From Phaeodactylibacter xiamenensis (GTDB lineage Bacteria; Bacteroidota; Bacteroidia; Chitinophagales; Saprospiraceae): a stretch of DNA of 64,000 bases. The translations under genes and the position numbers were made by a program. Within the stretch, counting starts at the first letter, position 1; every line of letters begins with the position of its first letter. The notes under the pieces were generated by a model that ran no database searches, was not told where the DNA came from, and saw only the letters and a list, made by a program, of their open reading frames with translations. Location of the stretch: the NCBI RefSeq assembly GCF_000759025.1, contig NZ_JPOS01000075.1, positions 1 through 64,000 on the forward strand, in the 5' to 3' direction. Positions 25,201-36,091 of this stretch are shown one piece after another.

Positions 25201-27879
25201 TTATTCTGCTGAATGGTGCAGGACAGGCTGGCGGAAGACTTGGGTGCCCACATTTGCGCGAAGCAGGTACCAGCCCCGGGGCAAGGATGGAGGTATGGGT
25301 AAACGGACCGGTTGATCGGAGCGCAGGCGCATTGTCCTTTGCAAAATTAGCCGGCCATCCACACCAAGTAATTGTATCTCTGCCTCTGGCGCAGCAGTAG
25401 TAACTTTCAGTTGCAATTGGCTTCCAAAGGGGTTGGGCCAGGCTTGCAGTGCATTTCCGGTTCTTTTCGGCGCATCTGCACTACTGATCAGCGGTTGCTC
25501 CTGAATATCCACACAATAATCTTCCACTTCTCCAAAGTGGATATGAGGCTCACAGGGCTGGGGGCGCATGCTGCCAAAACCGGCCCATTTAAGGCTAATA
25601 CGCATCAGGGTATTGCCGGTCGCTGCACCGTCAGGGATAAACAGTTCTGTGCCCAGACTGTCATATCCCGGAAGTAGTATGGTATCTACCAAGAGCTCAG
25701 CAGTTGGTGCAAAGTGCCCGTCCTGATTCAGGTCAATCCAGATCCGAATGTATTCCGGATAGGCGATATGCTGAAACCCCGGGCGTACACTAACCGGGAC
25801 GATCTGCCCACGTGAAGCTGAAAAGCCCGCTCCCGGAAATAAGGGGTTACCTTCATTCAGCCCACTGTGGTGGTATTGTGTACCGAAACTCACCGCATCG
25901 ATCCATTCCGTGCCGGAGGTACCACCGTAGGAAGTACAGTACTCAAAGTCGGTACAACTACCGCAACCTGTGGTCACAAAACGTAAACTGGAAAAGCTGT
26001 TGCTGTCTTCTGCACAAGTTGTAGTCAGGTAGGCTTCGTAAGCGGTGCAGGGGGAGAGCCCACTCAGCTGCAGGCTATGCCCACTGTGGGTGGTGTTGAA
26101 AATCCAGCCTGAGTCATCCTGCACCCGAATTTGGTAGGCCGTATTGTTTTCAGAAACTTCCCAGCTTAGGGCGGCACTGGTATTGCCAACTGATGTGGCA
26201 GTGAGTTGGGCAGGAGGAAGGCAGCATCCCTGCGTGCGTACCTCAGCTATCGGAGATACTGAAGTCAGGCCGTCTGTACATTGGCGGACCAGCCTGACTT
26301 CATATCCGGTGCAGGTGTCCAGGCCGGTCAGCAGGAATGGGGAAGATGCATTAGGGGCTGATTCCCATTCGGCAGAACCAGCAGGGCGCCAATCGAGGGT
26401 AACCGAAAGGCTGCTGTCTGCGGTAGTCCATTGGGCGAGGGCTTCCTGTGTTCCATTGGGGGTAAGGTTCAGATTGTAAACCGGAGCACAAGGGGCACAG
26501 TTGAGCGCAAGCTCCTGAAGGGCCCGGAAGGTATTAAGCCGTCCTCCGGTAACTGTTTGTCCGGCCATAGAAGGCAGGGCATCCGTGGTGTTGAGCAGTA
26601 TAGACTTGGCTTCCAGTGCTGCAGCGCCGGGATCAGTATGGGCAAGGCTGCTTAAGTCAGGGCAGGTGGCACTGTACAGCAACCCGATGGTGCCTGCGGC
26701 GATAGGGCTGGCAAAGGAAGTGCCGGAGCTCCAGCCGTAACTTCCGCCCGGGTGTGTGGTGAAAACTTCTTTTCCAGGTGCTGCCAGGTCTACAGACACC
26801 GGGCCATAGGCACCTGTGCATTCATCCATGCGGTCAGAAGCAGTGACGGTAATCAGATAGGGGCTGCTGCAGGCGGTAGGCATATCACCTACTTCGTCAA
26901 TGTTCCAGCCTGAGTTGGAAGTAGCGGCACAATTTAGGATACCTGCTTCCCCCAGGTCATCGTAAATCTGACACCAAACCGGCGCTTCCGAGGGAGAAAG
27001 GCCGTTGACGCCCCATGATGTATTAGTGGCTACTACAAATGCGCCAGCTTCCCCTTGTGTTTCGTTGTAGCGTAGTCTTTGTTCCAGTACATACGCATAG
27101 GCGGCGATAGCATCTGCTTCAGTTTGGCTGCTGCCGGCTACCACCATGATTTTAATCTGAGGAGCTATGCCTGTGCCTCCGTTGCCATTTTGCCAGGCGG
27201 CACCAATCATACCTGCTACCGGTGTGCCGTGGTGCCCCTGATGGATGTGGTCGCTTTCCAAAACAGGGTTCCAGCCATGGTAATCGTCTACGTAGCCGTT
27301 TTGGTCGTCATCGATATGGTTATTAGGTATTTCCTTCCGGTTATGCCATAGCTTAGGGGCAAGGTCAGGGTGGTTGGCCTGAATGCCATCGTCCAGCATA
27401 GCGATGACGATGGTGTCCCCAAATGCTGTAGCCGGGCCATAGGAGGGGAGGCTCCAGGCTAGTTCGGCGTCTACATCTGCATCGGGCACGCTGTTTTGGG
27501 CGGACAGGTTTTGCCATTGCCACTGCTGCGGAAAGAACGGATCAGCGGGTATAGTGTCCCGGATTTGCAAGCGGTGGTTGAGTTGTACAAGGTTTACGTC
27601 AGGAGATTTGGAGAGCTGCTGAATGGCTTCGGCCGGACCGTAGTGCAGGGTGTCATAAGCCAGCAGGTGTATGAAAGTACGCCGGGAAAGCGTTTTTTTG
27701 TAAACGAAGCCTGTGGGGAAAGCGTCTTTGTTCAGGGCCTTTTCGCTGTTCAACTGCACGATGAGTTCACCGGGCACACGCTGTCCGTAAGCGGAAGCAA
27801 ATAGCACGCAACAGATCAGAAAACAGTAATTTTTTTTGCGCCGGGCGCATCTCATAGGCCAGTCAGATTTTGTGAACAC
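25201..27879 (-). CDS. T9SS-exported subtilisin-like protease
   Basis: An S8 serine protease of 892 residues. A second Met, MRCARRKKNYCFLICCVLFASAYGQ, gives a better signal peptide and may be the real start (27855). An N-terminal propeptide-like region precedes the catalytic domain with an intact triad: IAMLDDGIQANHPDL (Asp), QGHHGTPVAGMIGA (His), WSSGTSFASPIAAGTIG (Ser). Two fibronectin type III-like domains follow (about 470-640), then a GEVED domain (YIRIWIDLNQDG, then IHFGEVEDYCVDI). The end is a T9SS sorting domain (LQAWPNPFGSQLQLKV, LPRGWYLLRA). Role: extracellular proteolysis. Confidence 0.92.
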   Translation of the reverse strand: MFTKSDWPMRCARRKKNYCFLICCVLFASAYGQRVPGELIVQLNSEKALNKDAFPTGFVYKKTLSRRTFIHLLAYDTLHYGPAEAIQQLSKSPDVNLVQLNHRLQIRDTIPADPFFPQQWQWQNLSAQNSVPDADVDAELAWSLPSYGPATAFGDTIVIAMLDDGIQANHPDLAPKLWHNRKEIPNNHIDDDQNGYVDDYHGWNPVLESDHIHQGHHGTPVAGMIGAAWQNGNGGTGIAPQIKIMVVAGSSQTEADAIAAYAYVLEQRLRYNETQGEAGAFVVATNTSWGVNGLSPSEAPVWCQIYDDLGEAGILNCAATSNSGWNIDEVGDMPTACSSPYLITVTASDRMDECTGAYGPVSVDLAAPGKEVFTTHPGGSYGWSSGTSFASPIAAGTIGLLYSATCPDLSSLAHTDPGAAALEAKSILLNTTDALPSMAGQTVTGGRLNTFRALQELALNCAPCAPVYNLNLTPNGTQEALAQWTTADSSLSVTLDWRPAGSAEWESAPNASSPFLLTGLDTCTGYEVRLVRQCTDGLTSVSPIAEVRTQGCCLPPAQLTATSVGNTSAALSWEVSENNTAYQIRVQDDSGWIFNTTHSGHSLQLSGLSPCTAYEAYLTTTCAEDSNSFSSLRFVTTGCGSCTDFEYCTSYGGTSGTEWIDAVSFGTQYHHSGLNEGNPLFPGAGFSASRGQIVPVSVRPGFQHIAYPEYIRIWIDLNQDGHFAPTAELLVDTILLPGYDSLGTELFIPDGAATGNTLMRISLKWAGFGSMRPQPCEPHIHFGEVEDYCVDIQEQPLISSADAPKRTGNALQAWPNPFGSQLQLKVTTAAPEAEIQLLGVDGRLILQRTMRLRSDQPVRLPIPPSLPRGWYLLRANVGTQVFRQPVLHHSAE

Positions 27880-28005
27880 AACAAAACAAAAAGGGCGGCC
27901 GTTATGCTGCTGGGCTGATTTCTGTCGATAAACCCCTGTTGATGCTTAGAATGCGACATTTTGAAAAAGTGTTCAACAAAAGCAGTAGGGGGAATATGGC
28001 ACAAA

Positions 28006-28034
28006 TTGTGATATTTAATTTTTCTTTACCTTTG
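28006..28034 (+). promoter_or_regulatory. Bacteroidota promoter of the PorE-like gene
   Basis: TTG (in TTGTG) lies 18 bases upstream of TACCTTTG. Both boxes and the spacing fit the Bacteroidota sigma-ABfr promoter. The ATG follows 49 bases after the -7 box. This is the best complete promoter seen in the window. Confidence 0.65.
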
Positions 28035-28082
28035 ATTGCAGACTTTCGGCATCCTCAAATCCGAAATTGAAAACACACGACT

Positions 28083-30527
28083 ATGAAACTATTGCTCAAT
28101 GCCCTAACGGCAGCCTTTTTATTGACAGCTATTTTGCCGGCAGAGGCACAACTGGGGCGGGCGAACAAAGACTACGAATTAGGCGCCTTCAACCTGGCTG
28201 TCCGTTCTTACCTGGAATTGCTGGAAAAGCGCCCGGCTAATTACGAAGCTATGGTGAAGCTGGCAGACTCCTACCGGTACCTCAACCAAATGGAAGAAGC
28301 CCGTAGCTGGTTCGAGAAGGTCATCCGCGAGCATCGGCTGGAAGGCGAACAGATGTTTCAGTATGCGCAGGTGCTAAAGGCGCTGGGGAGCTACGAAAAG
28401 GCTGAACAGTGGTTCCTTGCCTATGCCCGTGCCAATAAAGATGACCAGGAACGGGGCAACCATTTTGCCCAGAGTTGCCGCTTTGCCCGCAATCAGATCG
28501 GGCAGTCCTCCTCCTATTTGGTAAGCAATGAGTTTATCAATTCCAATGCCTCAGATTTTGCACCAACCTTTTACGGCGATCAGGTGGTTTTTTCTTCCGC
28601 GCGCAATAACCGGCAGCAGCCGGGAGCGTCCTGGACCGGGCGTTCTAATAATCAGCTCTACATGGCCCGCCTGGGGGGCAACGGCTTCCTGGAAGCCGAA
28701 GTGCCTCTGCAGAGCCGCATGCGGGAAAATTTCGTCAACCTCGGCCCGCTTACCTATGGGCCTGAATTGAGGGAAGTGGTCTATACCAAAAACAACTTTA
28801 TCGATGGTACCCGCCACATGCCAACCGGAGGGCTGGAATTAAGCATGGCCATGTCGCCCATTAATCAGAATGGTGAATGGACAGAGGAAATGCCTTTTCC
28901 CTACAACGGCTCGGGCTTCTCCACTGGCTGGCCTAACATCTCTCCGGATGGAAATACACTTTATTTTGCTTCTGACCGTCCCGATGGCTTTGGTGGGTTC
29001 GACATCTACGTCTCCTACCGGATGGGCAACACCTGGAGCGCACCTGAAAATCTCGGCCCGGTCGTGAATTCGCCCGGCGATGAGATTTCTCCTTTCCATG
29101 ATGGAGACTATCTGTACTTCTCCAGCAACTACCATCAGGGCATGGGAGGGTACGATATCTTCCGTGCTGAACAAGCCAATGGCCGGTATGCCAGGATTTT
29201 CCACCTCGGCAATTTAATCAATAGCAGCCGCGACGATTATGGCTTCATCTACGATGGTTTCCGCAACCTGGGCTATATGGTGTCCAACCGCCCTGGTGGG
29301 CGCGGGCATGAGGATATCTATAAAGTTTTCAAATCGGCTGACAATATTGTGTTGAAAGTTCGCAACGCCTCCGATGGCACGCCTATCCCTTACGCTACTA
29401 TCGACTTCATCAATTGTGGGGAAGGGCTCTTCAAGGCAGACAGCCGGGGGCAATACAGCTTTCAGGCGGTCGAAGGGCTGGACTGTGAGATCGTAGTCCG
29501 TGCTGATGGTTACTCCGATGCGGTGTTTCGGGTGTCTACATTAGGCTTACGCCAAAACCGGGAGCATGATATTATGCTGGCTAAGCAAGGTGAGCAGTAC
29601 GGGGGGCAGGTGCTAAACTATCAGTCGCGTATGCCGGTGGCTGGCGTACAGGTTACCGCTACCAATCTGGCCACTAATACCAGTATGGAAGCACAAACTG
29701 ATGCCAACGGGGAGTATGCCCTGGCACTCAGCCCTAATTCGGCTTACAGCGTGCGGTACTCCCGGCCTGGTTTCCGGGACATCAACCGCAACATCAATAC
29801 CAATGAAGGGAATGACCGTTCTATTCTGGGGGTTATTTCCATCCTGCCAACCGACTCAGCCCCTGCAGCCCCTATGCAGCCCGGTATCGATACCCGCCCG
29901 GGTACTCAGGCAGAAGGCCCTGAGGATGCCTTGCCCACCACAAGTGGCTTTTCGGTACAGGTAGCTGCCTTAAGCAAGCCTGGCCTGGATCAGTTTAGCG
30001 AGCTTACTTCAATCGGGCAGGTCTATTCCAAGGTAGAGAATGGCGTATACAAAATCAGAGTGGGCGTGTTCAGCACCCGTGCTCAGGCTGATCAGGCGCT
30101 AAAGTCTATCAAGACAGAGGGCTATAAGGAAGCCTTCATCGTTACCGAGCAGGGCACCGGGCAGAGCATCCGTCCCAAAGGCTATGATGCACCGGGTACG
30201 GGCTTTACCCCAAGAGGAAATACCCCTCCACAGTCCTATAATCAAAACCCTCCGGCACGTGCCGCTGAAGCCCGGCCTGCTACCGGTGATTACATGATCC
30301 AACTGGCCGCCTATCAGGATATCCGCTGGTTTGACCCGGCTACAGTTCGTGGTCTGGGGGAAATCCGGCAGTCCCGAAGAGATGATGGACTGACAGTCAT
30401 GTATCTCTCAGGGTATACGACTATGGAGCAGGCTATTCGGGCCTGGCAGCAAGTCAAGTCTAACGGTTACAATACCGCCTATGTCGTCCGGGATACGAAT
30501 GGCAGCCTGGAGAAGGTTTATCCATAG
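28083..30527 (+). CDS. PorE-like TPR/PD40 protein with tandem SPOR domains
   Basis: The 814-residue protein has a signal peptide (TAILPAEAQ), TPR units (about 25-135), PD40/WD40-like blades (ISPDGNTLYFASDRPDGFGGFDIYVS, then GDYLYFSSNYHQGMGGYDIF) and carboxypeptidase-regulatory-like repeats (about 420-580). Two SPOR domains (SGFSVQVAALSKPGLDQF at about 624-695 and DYMIQLAAYQDIRWF at about 738-805) replace the OmpA peptidoglycan-binding domain of PorE. The TPR-PD40-CRD order is that of T9SS PorE. SPOR binds denuded peptidoglycan, so it may anchor a T9SS or division-site complex. Assignment to the T9SS is inferred. Confidence 0.8.
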   Translation: MKLLLNALTAAFLLTAILPAEAQLGRANKDYELGAFNLAVRSYLELLEKRPANYEAMVKLADSYRYLNQMEEARSWFEKVIREHRLEGEQMFQYAQVLKALGSYEKAEQWFLAYARANKDDQERGNHFAQSCRFARNQIGQSSSYLVSNEFINSNASDFAPTFYGDQVVFSSARNNRQQPGASWTGRSNNQLYMARLGGNGFLEAEVPLQSRMRENFVNLGPLTYGPELREVVYTKNNFIDGTRHMPTGGLELSMAMSPINQNGEWTEEMPFPYNGSGFSTGWPNISPDGNTLYFASDRPDGFGGFDIYVSYRMGNTWSAPENLGPVVNSPGDEISPFHDGDYLYFSSNYHQGMGGYDIFRAEQANGRYARIFHLGNLINSSRDDYGFIYDGFRNLGYMVSNRPGGRGHEDIYKVFKSADNIVLKVRNASDGTPIPYATIDFINCGEGLFKADSRGQYSFQAVEGLDCEIVVRADGYSDAVFRVSTLGLRQNREHDIMLAKQGEQYGGQVLNYQSRMPVAGVQVTATNLATNTSMEAQTDANGEYALALSPNSAYSVRYSRPGFRDINRNINTNEGNDRSILGVISILPTDSAPAAPMQPGIDTRPGTQAEGPEDALPTTSGFSVQVAALSKPGLDQFSELTSIGQVYSKVENGVYKIRVGVFSTRAQADQALKSIKTEGYKEAFIVTEQGTGQSIRPKGYDAPGTGFTPRGNTPPQSYNQNPPARAAEARPATGDYMIQLAAYQDIRWFDPATVRGLGEIRQSRRDDGLTVMYLSGYTTMEQAIRAWQQVKSNGYNTAYVVRDTNGSLEKVYP

Positions 30528-30551
30528 GATTTCTCAGGTACTCGATACCAG

Positions 30552-30589
30552 CAAATGCCCCGGGAGACAAAGATCTGCCGGGGCATTTG
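30552..30589. terminator. Bidirectional terminator
   Basis: Perfect 12-bp inverted repeat CAAATGCCCCGG / CCGGGGCATTTG between the convergent PorE-like and TonB-receptor genes. Confidence 0.75.
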
Positions 30590-30608
30590 TAGGTTTAGGG
30601 CGGGGCGC

Positions 30609-32993
30609 TTACTCAAAATGCACCTTTACACCGGCAAAAAAAGTCCTCGGGCGTACTGGTCCGTACACGTACCCGGCATCGCGGTCAGCCCCCCGGTCAA
30701 AGTCTTCCTGGAAGCTGTTGAAGATGTTTTGGACGCCCCCGAAAATATCAAGGTGGAAGCGGTCATCGAGCTTCAGTTCGTAAGTGATCTTGGAGTTTAG
30801 CTCAAAAAATGAAGGCGTGCTTTCCAATACGGTAAATTCAGTTTCCGGGTTTATGATATGCGGCACGTCCATGGTACCTGTAAAGATACCGGACAGGGAC
30901 AGCTGCAGGGGCTGTACCGGATTGTAATTGGCCATGAAATAGCCATAAGCTGCAGGGGTACGTAGCAAGTATCCGGAGGAGACTATACTATCCTGATTGG
31001 TATCATTGACTTCTTCCGGTGCCCAGATTTCTTCCGGCGTGTCATACTGCGCAGTTTGCAGGGTGCCACCCATTTGAAGCATCCATTTGGGGCCGAAAGC
31101 AAGGTTGGCCTCAAAATTGGCTCCGGCTACAGTAGCACCGTCACCATTGCGCTTGGTCACGGTAGCGACGCCGCTTGGGAGTTCCATGGCATTAGCCGTG
31201 ATGAAAGGATTGTCCAGCCGGGTAAAAAAGCCATCCACTACAAAGTTGGATTCAAAGCTTCCCGCGCGGTAGGTGTAATCCAGCGCTGCACTGTAGCTGT
31301 GCGAACGTTCCTCCTGAAGGTCTGGGGATAAACGGGTGAACAGGGCTGCTCCCCCTACGGTTTCAATATGCAGATCCTCGTCAAAAGCCTGCGGCGCCCG
31401 GTAGCCCTGAGCGTAGGAAAGCCGTAGCTTCAGGTCCGGATTGATGAAATACATAGCCGTCGCTCTGGGCACAAAAATGCTGAAGTCCTGGTCTGCCCTC
31501 AGGTCTTCCACGCCAAGGCGGTACATACCGTCAATTCGGAGGTTGTCATATCGCCCCCCCGCCAGCAGCGACCATTTGTCCGTAGGCTTCCATTCTAACT
31601 GTGCGTAGGTGCCCCAGGTGCTTACCTGTTGGTCGATCTCCCGGTTGTAGCCGGGCATGGCGTCCAAAACATCATTGTATTGATACTCGGTTCCGGCGGT
31701 AAGCATCCATTCCGAACTGATGTTGTAGGTGTATTGCACGCCAGATGCCAGCGACAGATCCTCCGATTCGCCATAGGCATTGAGCGCCAGAATATCGCTT
31801 TCAGTCAGCGTATCCTGAGGGCCCAGCACCCGGCCCCCGCCACCGTAATAGCTCTGCCGGTTGACGTGAGTCGCAGAACCGTAAAGTGCAACTTTGTGCC
31901 GCTTGTCTCTTGAAAACTGCTCGTATGAGAGCCCGCCCCCCAGAATGTGGTGGTCCAGTTGCTCAGTAATATCTGTTTGGTGGGGTGGCAGGTCAAATTG
32001 GTTGCCTCCTCTCCTGAATTCGCTGATATTGAATAAGTTGACTTTGATCTTGCTCAGCTCCGTAGGGTTGTAGAAGGCATCTAATCCAAAGGTGGTGTTT
32101 TGTAATTGCGTGATTTCGGAAAAACCATCACCATTGGCATCCCAGGGGTCGCGGTTGCGGTTGAAGGCGAAAAAGCTCATGCCCTTTTTGAGTTGTTCGT
32201 CCACTACAGTCCCATTGGCAGAGAGGGTATACTCAGGTGTTTCACCGTTGATTAGCGACAGGTTTGTGCCTGCCTCAAAAGTATTGTCCGTAGGGTCTTT
32301 GGTGATGATATTGACCGTGCCGGCAATCGCATTGCCCCCGAATAAGGCGGAACCACCGCCCCGGACTACTTCCACCCGGTCAACCATATTGGAGGGGATC
32401 ATCTCCAGCCCGTAGACCCCGGCGAGGGCGGAGAAAACCGGGCGGCTGTTGATGAGAATTTGGGTGTACGGTCCATCCAGCCCATTCATTCTTAATTGAG
32501 TAAAGCCACAGTTCTGGCAGTTGTTTTCCAACCGCAGCCCGGGCGAAAAGCTCAGCCCTTCGGACAGGCTCAGCGATTGGGTTTGTTCAAAAATTCGGTC
32601 ATCGATGCGGTTGACCATAACCGGCGCGCGGTGAGCCGGTACGCCATTTCGGGTAGCCGAAACCACGATGTCCTCCAGCCGCAGCACATCTTTTTCCAGC
32701 TCTACCGACAGGGCTTGAGTTTGCCCCTTTTCCAGAAATAGCTCCACCTCTTTAGTACGGTAGCCCAGGTAGGAAAAGCGGAGGCGGGCGGGGCCGGCCG
32801 GCAGGTTGGTCAATTGGTAATTGCCGTGTTCGTCAGTAACAGTGCCATTGGAAGTGCCTAATAGTAGTACCTGTACGCCCGCGAGCGGTCCGTCGCTGCT
32901 TATAATCGTACCGGACACCCGGCTGTCCTGAGCATGTACTGACAACACTCCAAGGAGCATAAAACTCATACAAAATCCAATCCATTTATCCAT
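30609..32993 (-). CDS. TonB-dependent outer-membrane receptor
   Basis: The 794-residue receptor has a signal peptide (GVLSVHAQ), an N-terminal CarboxypepD_reg-like domain (SGTIISSDGPLAGVQVLL, about 26-100), a plug domain with LEDIVVSATR and VEVVRGGGSALFGGNAIAGTVNIIT, and a 22-strand barrel ending in RTFFAGVKVHFE. A CxxC pair in the plug (ENNCQNCGFTQLRMNG, Cys159 and Cys162) marks a subgroup of Bacteroidota receptors and may bind metal or form a disulfide. The ligand is not shown by context. Divergent from the broken sensor kinase; the 263 bp between them are AT-rich without an obvious element. Confidence 0.93.
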   Translation of the reverse strand: MDKWIGFCMSFMLLGVLSVHAQDSRVSGTIISSDGPLAGVQVLLLGTSNGTVTDEHGNYQLTNLPAGPARLRFSYLGYRTKEVELFLEKGQTQALSVELEKDVLRLEDIVVSATRNGVPAHRAPVMVNRIDDRIFEQTQSLSLSEGLSFSPGLRLENNCQNCGFTQLRMNGLDGPYTQILINSRPVFSALAGVYGLEMIPSNMVDRVEVVRGGGSALFGGNAIAGTVNIITKDPTDNTFEAGTNLSLINGETPEYTLSANGTVVDEQLKKGMSFFAFNRNRDPWDANGDGFSEITQLQNTTFGLDAFYNPTELSKIKVNLFNISEFRRGGNQFDLPPHQTDITEQLDHHILGGGLSYEQFSRDKRHKVALYGSATHVNRQSYYGGGGRVLGPQDTLTESDILALNAYGESEDLSLASGVQYTYNISSEWMLTAGTEYQYNDVLDAMPGYNREIDQQVSTWGTYAQLEWKPTDKWSLLAGGRYDNLRIDGMYRLGVEDLRADQDFSIFVPRATAMYFINPDLKLRLSYAQGYRAPQAFDEDLHIETVGGAALFTRLSPDLQEERSHSYSAALDYTYRAGSFESNFVVDGFFTRLDNPFITANAMELPSGVATVTKRNGDGATVAGANFEANLAFGPKWMLQMGGTLQTAQYDTPEEIWAPEEVNDTNQDSIVSSGYLLRTPAAYGYFMANYNPVQPLQLSLSGIFTGTMDVPHIINPETEFTVLESTPSFFELNSKITYELKLDDRFHLDIFGGVQNIFNSFQEDFDRGADRDAGYVYGPVRPRTFFAGVKVHFE

Positions 32994-33256
32994 TTTGCTT
33001 TCTGCTTTTTATGGGATACTACACCTTCAAAGTGGGATAGGTTCGCGGATTGGCTTTGTTTTTTAGCAAAATCTAATAAAGTTATGTGTTTAGCTTAATA
33101 AAAAATTTAGATGAATCTAAAAAAAACCTGCGAGTTGTTTTTTAACCGCAAAGTGAAAAAACTAATGAAAGAATCAGGTGGCTTACCCGTAAAAACAGCT
33201 ATATCCAAAGATTCTTTGTTTGTTTTTTTTAGTTTTATAAAAATATTCCTTTTTGG

Positions 33257-34270
33257 ATGAAGCAAGGCTGTACTAAACGACCCAGTGTACTCCGCTCCCT
33301 TTCCATTTTCCTTATATGGTGCTTAATTGGGGCCCATACGCCCGTTTATAACCAGGACTTTATCATTGATGATGTCAATCTGCGGCCGCTCAATGGGCGG
33401 ATTGCACAGACAATCTTTAAAGATGACCTTGGGTTCATCTGGATTGGCACCAATGCCGGGTTGTTTCGGTACGATGGGTTTGATGTCAAGTCTTTTTTTA
33501 ATATCACAAATGATTCCACCTCTATTTCTGCCAATCATGTGCATTCGATTTGCCAGGATGATGACGGAATAATGTGGATGGGGACCTTAGCCGGCGGGCT
33601 CTGCCGGTTTGATCCCAAAACAGAAGCCTTTCGGTCTTTCCAGGCGGATCCGGATGATGAGACGTCCATATCGAACAATAATATTTTCGGGCTTGACATC
33701 GACCAGGACGGGAACATTTGGATGGCGACCAATGGCGGAGGGATATCCATACTTCCTGCCAGCGAAAAAAGTAAGCCTAATCCCAAATTTGAAACCCTGG
33801 AAGTGCTGACTGGCACCCGTTTGTTCTCCATCATGGTAGACAGCCGCAACTGCTTTTGGACAGGCGTTACAGATGGTAGCATCATAAAAGGGCATATCAA
33901 CCGGAAAGACCTTAAGGCCTCTAAGATTGAGCGGGAATACGACTGTGCGGGCCCGGGCGATTCACCGCAGCGGGGCAATTTTATTTATAGTATCGCTGAA
34001 GATGAGGCTGGGAATGTCTGGGTAGCCACTACCCGGTATGGCGTAAAGAAGATCAGCCCCGGGAGCCTGGAGATGCAGCACTGCGGGCTTGTGAACCCCG
34101 GTTCGCCCCGTGCACCGGAAAATTACATTGCTTCTCTGGAAGCTCATCCGGATGGCTTCCTGTTGCTGGGAACGGAGAGGGGAGGCTATCAATTACGAGA
34201 AACAGTATCAGGAGCATTTGAGATTGAACTTGTAAAGGGAACAGAAGACTATCAGGTCAGTTCTGCCTAA
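33257..34270 (+). pseudogene. Broken sensor kinase, fragment 1 (signal peptide and propeller)
   Basis: This fragment holds the signal segment (SIFLIWCLIGAHTPVYNQ) and the first Reg_prop propeller repeats (FKDDLGFIWIGTNAGLFRYDG, QDDDGIMWMGTLAGGLCRFDP, IDQDGNIWMATNGGGISIL) of a periplasmic-sensor histidine kinase. It ends at TAA (34268-34270). The next codon, in the same frame, continues the propeller without a gap (MDREENLWVALSEGRIKKL). A single-base change to a sense codon would rejoin the parts, so this is read as a nonsense mutation rather than a natural gene end. Confidence 0.85.
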
Positions 34271-36091
34271 ATGGACCGTGAAGAGAACCTCTGGGTGGCC
34301 CTTAGTGAGGGGCGCATCAAAAAACTGACCTTGAACAGGAAAGTCGATTTTGTGCCTACCAATACCGAAAAGGATGCTTTACAGGGAAAGTGGGTGAAGT
34401 CTCTGGTGCAGGCTCCGAATGGCCGGTTATGGCTGGGTACCTGGATCAATGGCGGTTTGTTTGAATGGGATGTCAATCCTTCAGAAAAGCCGGAACAATC
34501 TGAAATAATCAGGTTGCTGCAGGAAGGGTTGGATGTGGCTCAGCTTTATCTGGACCCTGATCAGGAGTTATGGATTAGCACTTTTGATGACGGGCTGCTG
34601 CGCTGGAAGTATGGAGATGAAAACCCAAGGCCTGTCCCGGTAGGCACGAGAGAACAGGAGGGGTTAAGCAGTAATTTTGTGCAGGGAGTCATCAAAGACC
34701 CTCATCGAAAAGGGTATTGGATTGGAACGGAAAAGGGGCTGGATTACTACGACCCGCAGGCACAGTATTGGGAGCACTACAAGCAGGACCCATCCAATCC
34801 CGGTTCACTTTCAGATAACCGCATACAAAGCAATGCAATGGCCTTTGATGCAGACAACCGGCTTTGGCTGGGGACATGGGGCGGAGGAATCAATTGCCTG
34901 CTGCCTGGCGATACGACATTCCGGGTATGGAAAACAGAACGGGGAGACCCGCGCACGATTCCCAAAAACGAAGTGACCTCTCTGCTTGTAGATCACTCCG
35001 GCGCCCTTTGGGTTGGTACTTTTGAAGGCGGTCTGGCAAAAGCTATAGCCAGAGATTCGGCCGGGCTGCCTGCGGTTTTCCGCCGCTTCAGTATTTCGGA
35101 TGGCCTGCCGGGCAACCGGATTTTTTCCCTGGTTGAGGACCAGAAGGGGCGCATATGGGGGAGTACTAATTTTGGGCTGTTCAGCATCGATTCCACGTAC
35201 ACCATTCGCAGCTTCGATAAAGAGGATGGTATTGGCGTGGTGGATTTCTTCTTCTGCGGAGGGCGCGCCCTTGAAGATGGGCGGATTGCCTTTGGTGGCA
35301 CCTTTGGCATGGTCGTTTTTCATCCGGACAGTTTAATGAGCAACAACTACAAAGGCAAGGTAGTGCTCACGGATTTCAGCATACCCAATAGCGCTACTGT
35401 GATGGACAGCGCGATCACCTATCTAAACGAGATTACCTTGTCTCATCCGGACAATGCCTTTACCATTGGCTTTTCTGAGCTGAATTTCCAGCAGTACAAT
35501 TATCGCAACTTCACCTATAAGTTATCAGGCGTAGACGAAGACTGGAACCGGATGATTGGCCAGAATCAGGTGACCTACCTTAATTTGCCGTATGGAGAAT
35601 TTACTTTTGAAGTATTCAGTGGTGACCGCTCAGGAGAAGGGCGGCAGTTGAAAGTGAAGGTCATTCCACCATGGTGGAAAAGCCGTCCATTCCAGTTTTT
35701 AGTGGTTTTGCTGGGGCTTATTTTGCCATTTCTGCTTGTTCTGCTGCATAACCGGAATGTGAGGATTCAAAATACGAGGCTGGAAGCAAAGATCAATCAG
35801 CGGACTGAAGAAATCGAGGAGTTGAATGAACTGCTTCAAAACCAGAATGATGAATTGGAGCGGCAGGTGCAGGCCCGTACCCAAGCCCTGGAGGAAAACA
35901 ACCGCAGCCTGATGCAGAAGAATGCCGAAATGGAGCGTTTTAACTACATTGCTTCCCATGACCTGAAAGAACCCCTGCGCAACATATCTAGTGCCTCCGG
36001 CACTAGAAAAGCGTATTTTATTTCTTTCGGTCAAAGCCTTGGAATTTCCACTTCAGAGGCTTTGCCAGATAGGAATTGTAATATTCGGTAA
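34271..36091 (+). pseudogene. Broken sensor kinase, fragment 2 (propeller, Y_Y_Y, TM, HisKA start)
   Basis: Same frame as fragment 1. It holds the rest of the propeller, a Y_Y_Y domain (SGVDEDWNRMIGQNQVTYLNLPYG), one membrane segment (FLVVLLGLILPFLLVLL), a coiled coil (RTEEIEELNELLQNQNDELER), and the start of the HisKA dimerisation domain with its phospho-acceptor His (NYIASHDLKEPLRNIS). The reading frame then enters the IS at 35991 and adds about 30 foreign residues (ASGTRKAYFIS...). The ATG after the stop would give a protein without a signal peptide, so independent function is unlikely. Confidence 0.85.
35991..36007 (+). repeat. IS630 left terminal inverted repeat
   Basis: GTGCCTCCGGCACTAGA. 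With the flanking target bases it reads CTAGTGCC-TCC-GGCACTAG, so the end is itself a palindrome. Confidence 0.9.
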
